A DNA stretch of 64,000 bases from Flavobacterium sp. M31R6 (GTDB taxonomy: Bacteria; Bacteroidota; Bacteroidia; Flavobacteriales; Flavobacteriaceae), in the NCBI RefSeq assembly GCF_013284035.1, contig NZ_CP054141.1, forward strand, positions 4,216,001 to 4,280,000, in the 5' to 3' direction. The notes beneath the pieces were generated by a model, which saw only the letters and a list, made by a program, of their open reading frames with translations, ran no database searches and had not been told where the DNA came from. This document shows, piece by piece, positions 25,724 to 34,695 of the stretch; within the stretch, counting starts at the first letter, position 1, and each line of letters begins with the position of its first letter. Both the position numbers and the translations under genes were made by a program.

Positions 25724-25832
25724 ATGATTTGGTGGATTTTAAAAAATAAAAAAAATGATCCCTTTCTGAAAATTGAGTCTCCTCAAAATTCTCAAGAATT
25801 CACTTTTTTATTTAATGGAAAAAAAGTATTTA

Positions 25833-26891
25833 TTAGGATTTCAACTGAGATACAATTGCTTTTATCTCTTGTTCCTTACTTTTAGGATAAATCAATAAGA
25901 CAGAATCTTTGTCTACAATAATATAATCATCAAGTCCATCAACAATCACTTGTTTTCCAATAGCGGTTCTAATAATATTATTTGATGCGTTCTGCAATAG
26001 CACGATTGCATTTACCACCGCATTATTATTATCGTCTTTTGGTAGTTTTTCATGCAATGAGCCCCAAGTTCCGAGATCGTTCCAATCAAAAGTGGCTGGT
26101 AGAACATAGACATTTTGGGCATTTTCCATGATGGCATAATCAATGGAAATGTTTTCAGCGTTTGGATAATGGGACTGAATAAAAGCATTTTCATTTTCAG
26201 TGTTGTATATATCATAACCCTCCATAAAAAGAGCAAACATCTCTGGTTGAAATTCTTCAAAAGCTTTTAAAATAGATCGTACGCTCCAGATAAAAATTCC
26301 TGCATTCCACAAATAATTCCTGCTTTGAATGAATCGTCTGGCTGTTTTGGAATCTGGTTTTTCTCTAAACTGAATTACTTTTTTTATGGAACGACTATCC
26401 AATTTGTCAAATTCAATATAACCATAGCCTGTGTTGGGAGAAGTTGGCAAAATTCCTAGTGTCATTAAGGACTCTTCTCTTTCGCACAAATCAAAAGAGC
26501 GTTGCAAATTAGCCACAAACTGCATTTCATCTTCAATCCAGTGGTCGCTTGGTGCAACAACCATTACTGCATTTGGGTTCAGCTTTTTAATTTTTAATGA
26601 AGCATATAAAATACAAGGAGCTGTATTCCTCATGGCAGGTTCCAAAACAATTTGCTCTTGTTTAACCATTGGCAATTGCTCCAAAATCAAGTCATTGTAA
26701 CTTTCGTGTGTCAGAATCAAAATATTCTCTTTCGGAATAATTTGCGATAATCGACTAAATGTTTTCTGAATTAAGGTCTCTCCGGAACCCAACATATCAT
26801 GAAATTGCTTCGGGAATTCTCTCGTACTTACTGGCCAAAATCGCGAACCGATTCCACCTGCCATCAATATTGCGTAATAATTTTTGTTCAT
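25833..26891 (-). CDS. Mannose-1-phosphate guanylyltransferase
   Basis: Makes GDP-mannose from mannose-1-phosphate and GTP for glycan synthesis. N-terminal LMAGGIGSRFWPVSTREFPKQF is the nucleotidyltransferase signature (residues 9-29). VVAPSDHWI, FREKPDS and WNAGIFIW are family motifs. The 352-residue length corresponds to the single-domain GMP without the isomerase domain. SprT-like gene lies 40 bases upstream on the same strand. Confidence 0.95.
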   Translation of the reverse strand: MNKNYYAILMAGGIGSRFWPVSTREFPKQFHDMLGSGETLIQKTFSRLSQIIPKENILILTHESYNDLILEQLPMVKQEQIVLEPAMRNTAPCILYASLKIKKLNPNAVMVVAPSDHWIEDEMQFVANLQRSFDLCEREESLMTLGILPTSPNTGYGYIEFDKLDSRSIKKVIQFREKPDSKTARRFIQSRNYLWNAGIFIWSVRSILKAFEEFQPEMFALFMEGYDIYNTENENAFIQSHYPNAENISIDYAIMENAQNVYVLPATFDWNDLGTWGSLHEKLPKDDNNNAVVNAIVLLQNASNNIIRTAIGKQVIVDGLDDYIIVDKDSVLLIYPKSKEQEIKAIVSQLKS

Positions 26892-26931
26892 TTTATTTTT
26901 TTGTCTTCGCTACTTTATAGCTAATCATTTT

Positions 26932-27531
26932 TTAACCAGGCAACAACTCTACCTCGGCATTTGGGTTAAATAAATACAATCGTCCGGAACTTATTTCCAA
27001 ACATTCATATCGTTTGGTTCGTATGGCTATTTTCTTGAAGATCTTTCCATTTGAAATTCGAAAAACGCTACCGTAAGGAATATCAAAGATATAGTTTTTA
27101 TCATTTGGTTTATCATACTGCTTTAAAGCCAATGCCAACGTAGTATCTGTATCACTGCTTGCGGTCGGATTTCTAAAATGTCGAGCCAGTAATGGCAACA
27201 AATGATTTGGAAAAATCTCTGGTCGAATAAATGGCACCATCATCCTTTGGAAACAATGTTTCCATTCGTGCCCATGAGGCTTAATATGTCTTCCAAATTT
27301 TTCAAAGGCCACCAAATGCGAAATTTCATGAATCAGAGTAATCAAAAACTTGTATTTATTGAGACTCGCATTCACCGTAATTTCATGTTTCCCATTCATT
27401 CCTTTTCGGTAATCTCCATGACGCGTTTGTCTCTCATTTACAATTTTGAGATGCACCTGATGCGTAACAATCAGTTCAAAAACTGGCTTTACGGCATGTT
27501 CCGGCAAATATTTTAAAAGTGTTTCGGGCAA
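26932..27531 (-). CDS. SprT-like zinc-metalloprotease-domain protein
   Basis: 199 residues. HEISHLVAF contains the HExxH zinc motif, with a third His in PHGHEWKHCF. Related to the SprT/Spartan domain, but the bacterial role is unknown. The start is TTG at 27531, because a TAA stop lies directly upstream and MPETLLKYLPEHA is the expected N-terminus. Probably cotranscribed with the guanylyltransferase. Confidence 0.85.
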   Translation of the reverse strand: MPETLLKYLPEHAVKPVFELIVTHQVHLKIVNERQTRHGDYRKGMNGKHEITVNASLNKYKFLITLIHEISHLVAFEKFGRHIKPHGHEWKHCFQRMMVPFIRPEIFPNHLLPLLARHFRNPTASSDTDTTLALALKQYDKPNDKNYIFDIPYGSVFRISNGKIFKKIAIRTKRYECLEISSGRLYLFNPNAEVELLPG

Positions 27532-27586
27532 TTATATGAGATTTTGACAAGTGATTATTTCTAAACTGAATACAGATCAATAATTG

Positions 27587-27622
27587 TTAGAGCAGGTTTA
27601 AAATAATTTAAACCTGCTCTAA
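27587..27622. terminator. Hairpin between the secreted-protein and SprT-like genes
   Basis: Perfect 16-base arms TTAGAGCAGGTTTAAA and complement with loop ATAA, right after the secreted-protein stop. There is no long T-run, so termination is probable but unproven. Confidence 0.65.
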
Positions 27623-27624
27623 TG

Positions 27625-28866
27625 TTAAATATTAAAATATTTTAAATACCCATTATTTAAATCCTTTTTCAAATTTCCATCGGCATCAAAAAAATTAAGG
27701 TAATCTTTTTGAAGACTAAGATTTTTTTCTTCTATTTCCCTAACTTTAGACTTACTAATATCTAATACTTTAGCTTTTTCTACATACTCCAAACTACTTT
27801 TAAAATCATTCAAAAACAAAAAACTAGAAGCAATATTCATATAACAAGCCCATACCGCCTCTTTTTGTTTTTTATCATTTACATCAAATTCTTTCGAATA
27901 TGCTTCCATCTTTAAAATAAAATTACCTAAGAAATTTTTACTTGCAACAACATAATTATAACGTTCTTTTGCTTTACTATCGACAAACGCATTAACATTA
28001 TCTCCTTTTATCCGCAAATTATGATTTTTAACAAATTCTGAATTTTCTTCTAATGTCAATAAATTGGTTTGAATCTCAGAATTAGCTTTCTTCCAATTTT
28101 TAAAAAGATCAATCTCTTCATTAATTTTTTTATAAAATGGATGTTTATCTTCTTTAGACATCCTAGAAAAAAAATAGGTATTGGGAAAATACTGTACATC
28201 TAACCAGGAAGATAATGCAGGGGCGACAGTACTCTGGATTGAATGAATTAACTCATTCACAATTAAATTTTCCTCAATGTATTTATTTAGATAGCTTTTT
28301 ACTTCAGCTTTAGTTTTGAAATTATAAATTCTAGGAGTACCATCTGTATTTTTATCAGCTCCAGGCTTTGAATGTGAATTTTTAACCACAATTGTTTTCT
28401 CCAAAAAAGTTTGATTTGTCATGCTGTTCTTCAGTTGGCAAACTACATTATACCCATAAAAAACTTCAAAATAGTAAGGAGTTTCTCCACTACTGCTTTG
28501 TTTTATTTCTCCATAATAGGTAATATCCTTAATCTTTATGTCAGCTATAAATTTGCCGTCCATTTTATTACAATCTTTATCATAACGCAAATTGATGAGT
28601 GAGGATAATCCATTGATCAACTGATCTTCTTGAAAAAAAGTATTATACTCCAATCTTGTTCTTGATTGCATTGCTTCGCCATCAATAATAACTTTAGTCG
28701 GCTGAGCTGATAAATCCAATTTAATGCAAAAAGATTGATACTCATTTGTAATATACTTTTCAGGAAAACCGAAACTATAAAAAGTCTGATAGTCACTTTT
28801 ATAAGATTGAGCATTTAAGTTGGTTGCTACAAAAAAACAAAATAATACAATTTTAAAAACACGCAT
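27625..28866 (-). CDS. Secreted hypothetical protein
   Basis: 413 residues with signal peptide MRVFKIVLFCFFVATNLNAQ (cleavage after NAQ). The mature part has a mixed alpha/beta region with Cys residues, then helical segments (NEEIDLFKNWKKANSEIQTN) and a TPR-like helical pair near the C-terminus (ASSFLFLNDFKSSLEYVEKAKVL). Family not recognised. I chose the ATG at 28866 for its signal peptide; ATG 28878 is also possible. A TTG at 28908 is excluded by the promoter at 28906-28913. Confidence 0.75.
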   Translation of the reverse strand: MRVFKIVLFCFFVATNLNAQSYKSDYQTFYSFGFPEKYITNEYQSFCIKLDLSAQPTKVIIDGEAMQSRTRLEYNTFFQEDQLINGLSSLINLRYDKDCNKMDGKFIADIKIKDITYYGEIKQSSSGETPYYFEVFYGYNVVCQLKNSMTNQTFLEKTIVVKNSHSKPGADKNTDGTPRIYNFKTKAEVKSYLNKYIEENLIVNELIHSIQSTVAPALSSWLDVQYFPNTYFFSRMSKEDKHPFYKKINEEIDLFKNWKKANSEIQTNLLTLEENSEFVKNHNLRIKGDNVNAFVDSKAKERYNYVVASKNFLGNFILKMEAYSKEFDVNDKKQKEAVWACYMNIASSFLFLNDFKSSLEYVEKAKVLDISKSKVREIEEKNLSLQKDYLNFFDADGNLKKDLNNGYLKYFNI

Positions 28867-28905
28867 AGTTACAATCATGGTAGGTTTGGTTAGATTAAAA
28901 AAAAT

Positions 28906-28913
28906 CAAAAATA
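28906..28913 (-). promoter_or_regulatory. -7 box of the secreted-protein gene
   Basis: TATTTTTG on the minus strand, 40 bases before the chosen ATG. Confidence 0.55.
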
Positions 28914-28955
28914 ATATGCTTTATGAAACACAAAAAAACTCAAGAAAGTGGGTAC

Positions 28956-29633
28956 TTAAGGATTCGTGGAAGAAACGGGCAATACTTTACCGTTAAAATA
29001 TTTATTTCCTGTAAGCGTAAAATCATAAATATAATTGGCCATTTCACTAGCCGAAAGTGGTGCTTGATAGCCTGGAAATGCTTCTTGCAACATTTCGGTT
29101 TGAACAGAACCCAAAGCCAAAACATTAAAAGAAATTCCTCGTTCTTTATATTCTTCGGCTAATAATTCGGACAAGGTAATTACAGCTCCTTTACTGGAAC
29201 TGTAAGCTGCCAATCCAGCAAACTTCAAACTTCCCTGCACACCTCCCATAGAACTTATGGTTACCACATGACTGCCACTCTGCAAATATGGCAAACAGAT
29301 TCGGGTTAAATTGGCTACGCCAAAAACATTGACTTTGTATATATTTTCGAAATCATGTTGCGTCGTTTCTGAAAAGGGTCTTAACAACAAACTCCCGGCA
29401 TTATGGACAACGGCATCTATTCTATTCCAAGTGGAGGAAAGAAAATCAGTTACTTGTTGCAATTCTCCTTCGCTAGACAAATCGACCGAAAGACAAGTAA
29501 TGTTTTTATGGGAAATTAAGGCTTGATTTGTTTTTCTAGACAAAGCAAGCACCTGATGTCCTGCATTGGCAAACTGCAAAGCCAACTCCAAACCTATTCC
29601 TCTACTGGTTCCTGTAATGATAATATTCTTCAT
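28956..29633 (-). CDS. SDR-family oxidoreductase
   Basis: Classical short-chain dehydrogenase of 225 residues: cofactor motif TGTSRGIGLELA (residues 7-18), NAG (VVHNAGSLLL), catalytic Ser in ISSMGG and YxxxK as YSSSKGA. Uses NAD(P)H on an unknown alcohol or ketone. Its ATG is 5 bases past a -7 box, so the mRNA may be leaderless. Confidence 0.92.
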   Translation of the reverse strand: MKNIIITGTSRGIGLELALQFANAGHQVLALSRKTNQALISHKNITCLSVDLSSEGELQQVTDFLSSTWNRIDAVVHNAGSLLLRPFSETTQHDFENIYKVNVFGVANLTRICLPYLQSGSHVVTISSMGGVQGSLKFAGLAAYSSSKGAVITLSELLAEEYKERGISFNVLALGSVQTEMLQEAFPGYQAPLSASEMANYIYDFTLTGNKYFNGKVLPVSSTNP

Positions 29634-29637
29634 GAAG

Positions 29638-29645
29638 CAAAAATA
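29638..29645 (-). promoter_or_regulatory. -7 box of the SDR gene
   Basis: TATTTTTG (minus strand) ending only 4 bases before the ATG at 29633, implying a leaderless transcript. A small inverted repeat ACAGTT-AAAA-AACTGT (29652-29667) lies just upstream. Confidence 0.5.
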
Positions 29646-29816
29646 GTCAAAACAGTTAAAAAACTGTAATTATAAATTTTAAAAAATACATTTTTATCCT
29701 GTAGTAAATAGACAAAAAATCTTAATCAACAAATAAAAACAAGAACCGAAAAACTGGAGAATAGTTTAAAAAGACTTAATATTACAAACTGCCTTATATT
29801 TTCGTAAATCAATATT

Positions 29817-30215
29817 ATGCTAACATTTAACAAAAACTATTTTGGCTTTGCAATTCTACTATTTTCTATTGAAGTATTGATTGCACTTTATATCAATGAC
29901 CGCTTTGTCAGGCCTTATCTAGGGGATGTTTTGGTTGTAATTCTAATCTATTGCTTTTTAAAATCCTTCCTCAAATTACCGGTTTTAACTGCTGCGATAG
30001 CTGTATTGGGTTTCTCTTTCACAATAGAATTTCTGCAATTTTTGAATATCGTCGAAAAACTAGGTTTAGAAAAATCAAAAACTGCCAGAACAGTCATTGG
30101 AACTTCATTCTCTTGGATTGATCTACTAACTTATATCATAGGAATTACAATCGTATTAATTATTGAAAAATATTGGCATAAAAAAACAAATGATCAAAAA
30201 CTCAAAATAAAGTAA
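29817..30215 (+). CDS. DUF2809 membrane protein
   Basis: 132 residues, four hydrophobic segments. The motifs LYINDRFVRPYLGDVLVVILIY and SFTIEFLQF, plus GTSFSWIDLLTYIIG, are those of DUF2809, a small inner-membrane family of unknown function. No linked operon partner. Confidence 0.85.
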   Translation: MLTFNKNYFGFAILLFSIEVLIALYINDRFVRPYLGDVLVVILIYCFLKSFLKLPVLTAAIAVLGFSFTIEFLQFLNIVEKLGLEKSKTARTVIGTSFSWIDLLTYIIGITIVLIIEKYWHKKTNDQKLKIK

Positions 30216-30230
30216 TGAGTTTAACTTTAC

Positions 30231-30238
30231 TTATTTTT
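30231..30238 (+). promoter_or_regulatory. -7 box of the GNAT gene
   Basis: TATTTTTG followed by CAG, 33 bases before the ATG. Confidence 0.5.
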
Positions 30239-30271
30239 GCAGAAAATAATTTCAACTAGAATTTATAAAAA

Positions 30272-30844
30272 ATGATTGAAAACATCCAATTTGAAGTAGC
30301 AAAAAACACAGACATAGAAGGCGTATTAGCATTACAGGATCTTTATTTGGTATCCAATATGACCGAAGAAGAAAAAACTTCAGGATTTGTTACAACTCCT
30401 TTTTCTGTTGAACAATTACAGGAAGTGATTCGTCAAGAAGGTTTGTTTATTGCCAAAGACAACCAAAAAATCATAGCTTATATTTTTGCAGCGAGCTGGC
30501 AGTATTTCAGCCAATGGGCTATTTTCAATCACATGACTCCTATGCTTCCTGGGCTTTCATTCAAAGATTTTAAGATGACTGACACCAATACTTTTCAATA
30601 CGGGCCTATTTGCATTGACAAAAAATACAGGGGAAAAGGCTTGATTAATCCTTTCTTTGATTTTATGCGTCTACACCTTTTGAAAAGATTTCCAGTCAGT
30701 ATCACTTTCATTAACAAAACCAATTTACCTTCACAAAAAGCGCATATCGAAAAGTTAAAATGGTCGGTTATTGGAGATTTCCAATTCAACAACAATAATT
30801 ATTTCATTTTGGCTTATGATATGGGTCAACCGTCTATCGAATAG
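30272..30844 (+). CDS. GNAT-family N-acetyltransferase
   Basis: 190 residues with a GNAT fold: FGPIC-like YGPICIDKKYRGKGLINPFFDFM contains the acetyl-CoA pyrophosphate loop (KYRGKG, about residues 116-121) and TFINKTNLPSQKAHIEKLKW the C-terminal motif. Substrate unknown. Its last 11 bases overlap the LysE-like gene on the opposite strand. Confidence 0.85.
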   Translation: MIENIQFEVAKNTDIEGVLALQDLYLVSNMTEEEKTSGFVTTPFSVEQLQEVIRQEGLFIAKDNQKIIAYIFAASWQYFSQWAIFNHMTPMLPGLSFKDFKMTDTNTFQYGPICIDKKYRGKGLINPFFDFMRLHLLKRFPVSITFINKTNLPSQKAHIEKLKWSVIGDFQFNNNNYFILAYDMGQPSIE

Positions 30845-31484
30845 TTTTTTTTAAATACTTTTTATAGACTTTATGCGCCTGAAAACAGGCCAAAACCACA
30901 AAAAACAAAGGAATTACAATTGGAATAATTATTTTGGAATAATCCAATATTTTTTCGGAAAGTGAATTCAATAAAACGATTACGGCTAGCATTCCAAAAA
31001 AAGTCCCAACTAAAGTTCCAAAAATATAATGAAATTTAAGTTTCTTTGATAAAGTTATGTATTTGGCATTCATTAGATACAAATTCCAAGCCATCCAAAA
31101 CGGTATTTGGAGAAAATTCAAGCCACACAACACCAATCCAATCAAAAAAGGAGAATACCGAATATAATCCTTCAAATAGTCATGCTCCTGATTCGTTTGA
31201 TTCGAATAGGCATAAAATGCATAAGCAATTATCAAAAGAAAAAAGATAGCAAAAAATTCGATGCTCTTCATCAATTTTTTGTTTTCAGCCAATTGGTTTG
31301 AAAAAATAACGGTAAAATAAATAACAACTGCCTCGATAAAAATCACACCCAATAAATAAAAAACCAAAGAATTCATTCCCAGTTTTGCCAAAATCTCAAC
31401 TCCTATAATATTCAAATAACCCAAAGGCAGTGAACCCACAAAGCTCACGATAAATCCAACGATTATATTTTTTAAGGCTTTCAT
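30834..31484 (-). CDS. LysE-type translocator family protein
   Basis: 216 residues with six hydrophobic segments. N-terminal GFIVSFVGSLPLGYLNIIGVEI resembles the start of LysE/RhtB exporters. Probably exports a small metabolite. Last gene of a minus-strand run that includes the ATP-grasp, NRDE and DinB genes; it starts directly after the ATP-grasp stop. Confidence 0.75.
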   Translation of the reverse strand: MKALKNIIVGFIVSFVGSLPLGYLNIIGVEILAKLGMNSLVFYLLGVIFIEAVVIYFTVIFSNQLAENKKLMKSIEFFAIFFLLIIAYAFYAYSNQTNQEHDYLKDYIRYSPFLIGLVLCGLNFLQIPFWMAWNLYLMNAKYITLSKKLKFHYIFGTLVGTFFGMLAVIVLLNSLSEKILDYSKIIIPIVIPLFFVVLACFQAHKVYKKYLKKTIR

Positions 31485-32522
31485 TTACTGGAAATTGATA
31501 ATTTTCTGATTCTGTTTTTGGTGCAGACGGTATTCTTTCATACCTGCTTTGTGTTCCAAATAAGGAAATCCATTTTGATAATTAGCGACACTTATCTCAA
31601 ACATATAGGTAATGTGTCGAGCGAGTTCTTTCCATGCAAATAACAAGTTGTGTTTGGGGTCGTAAATATGAGTTGGTTCACTTGCAGCTCCATTCAGTTC
31701 GACAACAGAGAAGTTTATCCCTTTTTCCAAATCTTCAAACGAACCATACATTATATCCAATCTTCCAAAATAAAACCCTGGAATTTGCACACACATTTCG
31801 TTAAAAGTATCGGTAAGCTTCGGGGTTAACCAATGACTTACATCAATAAATTTGGCACCACGCGCATGATTTCCGTAAGGCACGAGATTTATTTTTTCGC
31901 CCTCAGGCAAAACTTCTCGCAACTTACTTCCATACTCCTGTCTCAAAACTTTTAATTGCAATTCATATCGGGGATTTTCTTTTATCAATTCTTCGATAGT
32001 AGCCACTCCATTTCCTGTAATGATTAAAAATTCCTTAGCAACTATACCTGTAATTCTGCCAACCTTTTCGTGTGGATAGCGGACATAAAAAACACCTATT
32101 TCATTTTCATACGGAATCAAATCCTGTACAATAAAGTCGAAATTCGCTCTTTCTGTATATTGTTTTAAATCGTCTGAAGTTTCTATTTTTTTTACGGCGG
32201 AACCTCGCAAACCGATATCCGGTTTGGCAATAAAGGGATATTTAATTCCAGAATTTTCCAATACTTTATTTATTTCTACAATAGAAGTTCCCGCTTTCAC
32301 CAATTCCGTTCTAGGATAATATTTTTTTGGAATTAGATTGTAAATCTGCTTTTTGCTTTCCATCATAAAACCGCCATTTTTGATGGTCGGATTGGATGCG
32401 TTAAAGAAAAAAATGGATTTTGCTTTGATCGAATAGTAGGCCCATAAAAAATATATAGGTATATACACTATTTGAAAGGGCCAGTATTCCCAGTGGATCA
32501 ATTTATGGATGAATAGTTTCAA
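31485..32522 (-). CDS. ATP-grasp domain protein (D-Ala-D-Ala-ligase-like)
   Basis: 345 residues. A hydrophobic N-terminal stretch (HWEYWPFQIVYIPIYFLWAY) precedes an ATP-grasp core: YPFIAKPDIGLRG holds a catalytic Lys, FIVQDLIPYENE follows, and NFSVVELNGAASEPTHIYDP holds the metal ligands. Ligase substrates unknown. The start is TTG at 32522: an in-frame TAA lies five codons upstream, and the first internal ATG would delete the conserved N-terminus. Confidence 0.82.
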   Translation of the reverse strand: MKLFIHKLIHWEYWPFQIVYIPIYFLWAYYSIKAKSIFFFNASNPTIKNGGFMMESKKQIYNLIPKKYYPRTELVKAGTSIVEINKVLENSGIKYPFIAKPDIGLRGSAVKKIETSDDLKQYTERANFDFIVQDLIPYENEIGVFYVRYPHEKVGRITGIVAKEFLIITGNGVATIEELIKENPRYELQLKVLRQEYGSKLREVLPEGEKINLVPYGNHARGAKFIDVSHWLTPKLTDTFNEMCVQIPGFYFGRLDIMYGSFEDLEKGINFSVVELNGAASEPTHIYDPKHNLLFAWKELARHITYMFEISVANYQNGFPYLEHKAGMKEYRLHQKQNQKIINFQ

Positions 32523-32547
32523 TTTTGTAATTGTTTATTAAGCTTTA

Positions 32548-33258
32548 TTAAATGCATATAAATGTTTTGGAATATTCATTTTCTGCGATCAAGTCCAAAT
32601 GATACATTATCACTTTGTTTTTCTCGATTACAGCCTGTGTAATGCTCAAAGTTTTCAGCTCATTGTTTCGATTAATCACCAAGCCATGTTCGGTATTATC
32701 CGTTTCGGTATAGCGATGAAAATGCAGCATTTTTTCTTCTGTAATTTCAGGATTGGCAACTAAAAAAGAATAAAACCAATTCGAACGTTGCTCTCGAATA
32801 TCTTTTGAATAAAGGGTTGACGATGACCAAACATAATTTTTATCAGTTTCTAAAACTATAGTTGATTTTTCGATTCCATTCCAACGCAATTGAAAAAGCT
32901 GTTTATCCTGAAACAAAACTAAAGTAAACGGCTCGATGTTTTCTAAATCAATTTCATTCCAAAAAACCTTTGGTGACACGCTACTTATCATTTCGAGAAC
33001 AATTTGACCACGGCTTTTTCGATAAGGCAATTGCACTTGGTGTTTTTCGTTGGCTCCGTTTAACAAAACCAAAACCGTTCCGTTTTCATCCACCACAAAC
33101 CAAGTTCCTCCTGCTTTGGAGTCTTTTGGATAAATAATATTTTTCCCGTTCAACGTGTAATTCTTTGGTGGAATTGCACTTGGCCTTATTATTTTTTCAT
33201 CCCGATTCGAAGTAATGATAACTTTATCATTGGAACAAACAAAACTTACTGTACACAT
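32548..33258 (-). CDS. NRDE (TANGO2-like) family protein
   Basis: 236 residues beginning MCTVSFVCSNDKVIITSNRDE; the initial Met-Cys and the NRDE motif define the family. Cys2 could act as an N-terminal nucleophile. The fold resembles Ntn hydrolases, but the function is unknown. It overlaps the DinB-like gene by 13 bases, so the two are probably coupled. Confidence 0.9.
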   Translation of the reverse strand: MCTVSFVCSNDKVIITSNRDEKIIRPSAIPPKNYTLNGKNIIYPKDSKAGGTWFVVDENGTVLVLLNGANEKHQVQLPYRKSRGQIVLEMISSVSPKVFWNEIDLENIEPFTLVLFQDKQLFQLRWNGIEKSTIVLETDKNYVWSSSTLYSKDIREQRSNWFYSFLVANPEITEEKMLHFHRYTETDNTEHGLVINRNNELKTLSITQAVIEKNKVIMYHLDLIAENEYSKTFICI

Positions 33259-33734
33259 TGTTTTCTATATTCAATTGTAGAACGAGCCACTCCAAAATTA
33301 TCGTCAACGGCTATGCTTTCACATTTTAAAATCGCCACTTTAATTAAAGCTTGATGATGAATGCAATGTTCCAAATTATATAATAATTCTCGATAATAAT
33401 TGCTTTGAATATGGACAGCATTACCATCAATGATTTGTTGCAGTTCTAGATTTTTATTTTCTTTTGAAATGCTGTTTTTGCTATCCAAAATCACTTGAAT
33501 AGCAAAATCAGTATTGGTTTCTATCAATTTATTACGATCTCTTTTATCATAATTCACGATTCCTGAATCATAATTTCTTACTAAGCACTGAAACATTTCA
33601 ACGATATGTCGCGTATGTTCTCCTATACTGGAACCACTCAGTTCAAAACAAGATTTAGAATATTCCTCATCAGACAATTGATTGAGCAATTCAATCAGTT
33701 CGTCCAGGCTATTGTTTATAGATGGAATTAGCAT
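33246..33734 (-). CDS. DinB-like helical-bundle protein
   Basis: 162 residues with the DinB_2 pattern of four helices and metal-binding histidines: SIGEHTRHIVEMFQ near residue 36 and NLEHCIHHQALIKV near 126. Members are thiol transferases or related enzymes. Lies between DoxX and NRDE genes with tight spacing. Confidence 0.8.
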   Translation of the reverse strand: MLIPSINNSLDELIELLNQLSDEEYSKSCFELSGSSIGEHTRHIVEMFQCLVRNYDSGIVNYDKRDRNKLIETNTDFAIQVILDSKNSISKENKNLELQQIIDGNAVHIQSNYYRELLYNLEHCIHHQALIKVAILKCESIAVDDNFGVARSTIEYRKQCVQ

Positions 33735-33735
33735 A

Positions 33736-34125
33736 TTATAGTTTCATTTTTAAGAGGTTGATAATTTTACTTTTATTCCAATAAATCAATGCAATACAAC
33801 AAAGAAAGGTAATTATTGCTAAAATAAACAACTCGCCTCCATCATTTTTAACCTCGATTCCCAATACAAAAAGATGTGATAAAATAGCGCCAAGCATTAC
33901 TCCTGCTCCCATTAATGCACCTAACCAAGTTGTTCTTGGAATCAGAATTAAAATAGCAGCGATTAACTCGGCTATTCCAGATCCAATTCTGCCGTACGGT
34001 TCTATTCCTAAGGTAGAGAAAATATAAACACTTTCTTCGGCGGCCGTGAATTTAAAATACAGCGTTTGCAATAAAATGATTGCTGCCGTTAATCGCACAA
34101 TCCAAATTAAAATTGATGTTTTCAT
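33736..34125 (-). CDS. DoxX-family membrane protein
   Basis: 129 residues, four hydrophobic segments, with LYFKFTAAEESVYIFSTLGIEPYGRIGSGIAELIAAILIL matching the DoxX layout. Role uncertain; family members are linked to respiratory or redox stress. Follows the YHS gene by six bases. Confidence 0.82.
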   Translation of the reverse strand: MKTSILIWIVRLTAAIILLQTLYFKFTAAEESVYIFSTLGIEPYGRIGSGIAELIAAILILIPRTTWLGALMGAGVMLGAILSHLFVLGIEVKNDGGELFILAIITFLCCIALIYWNKSKIINLLKMKL

Positions 34126-34131
34126 GATTTC

Positions 34132-34593
34132 TTACTTTATAATTTTCTTCCAATTGGTATCCGCTTTTGCTTTCAAACTAACTTCCTCCTTGTTCCAACT
34201 TTTTAAAGTATTATTGAAATAAGCATTATAAAACAAATACAATTTCCCATCAATAATTTTGAAAGTCTCAGGATTTATTTCGACTTTTTCGCCGACACTT
34301 CCCATCGCATAGGCACACCAACCACCGTATTGTGGCTCGAAAGAAGCTGGACTTTTCAAGAAAGTTTCTTTATTTGCGGCAGAAGAAAATTGATAAATAA
34401 CCCCATCGTAAGTAGTAAAAATTTCTTTTTTACCCTTTATGGCTTTATTTTGTTTAAAATAAGACACGGGATCGTAGCCTTGAATGGCGACTCTTTTTTC
34501 CAAATTATATTCGGATAATTTTTTGGCTGAACTTTGTGCGAATGTTACCGAGAATCCAAAAACAACCAACAGCAGTACAATTACTCTTTTCAT
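34132..34593 (-). CDS. Secreted YHS-domain protein
   Basis: 153 residues, signal peptide 1-19 (FGFSVTFAQ) and a YHS domain: VAIQGYDPVSYFKQNKAIKGKKE, then YQFSSAANKETFLKSPASFEPQYGGWCAYAMG. YHS domains often bind metal or heme-related ligands. First gene of the run to DoxX. A -7 box sits at 34629-34636. Confidence 0.9.
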   Translation of the reverse strand: MKRVIVLLLVVFGFSVTFAQSSAKKLSEYNLEKRVAIQGYDPVSYFKQNKAIKGKKEIFTTYDGVIYQFSSAANKETFLKSPASFEPQYGGWCAYAMGSVGEKVEINPETFKIIDGKLYLFYNAYFNNTLKSWNKEEVSLKAKADTNWKKIIK

Positions 34594-34628
34594 GATAACT
34601 TTTTTTTAGTTTATCTATTTTGATACTA

Positions 34629-34636
34629 CAAATTTA
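34629..34636 (-). promoter_or_regulatory. -7 box of the YHS/DoxX operon
   Basis: TAAATTTG on the minus strand, with TTG 16 bases upstream (short spacing). Confidence 0.5.
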
Positions 34637-34695
34637 GAGTAGTAATAAAAAGCAAAATGTCAGGTAGTTTACATTGGAGGCAAAATTTATCTAAA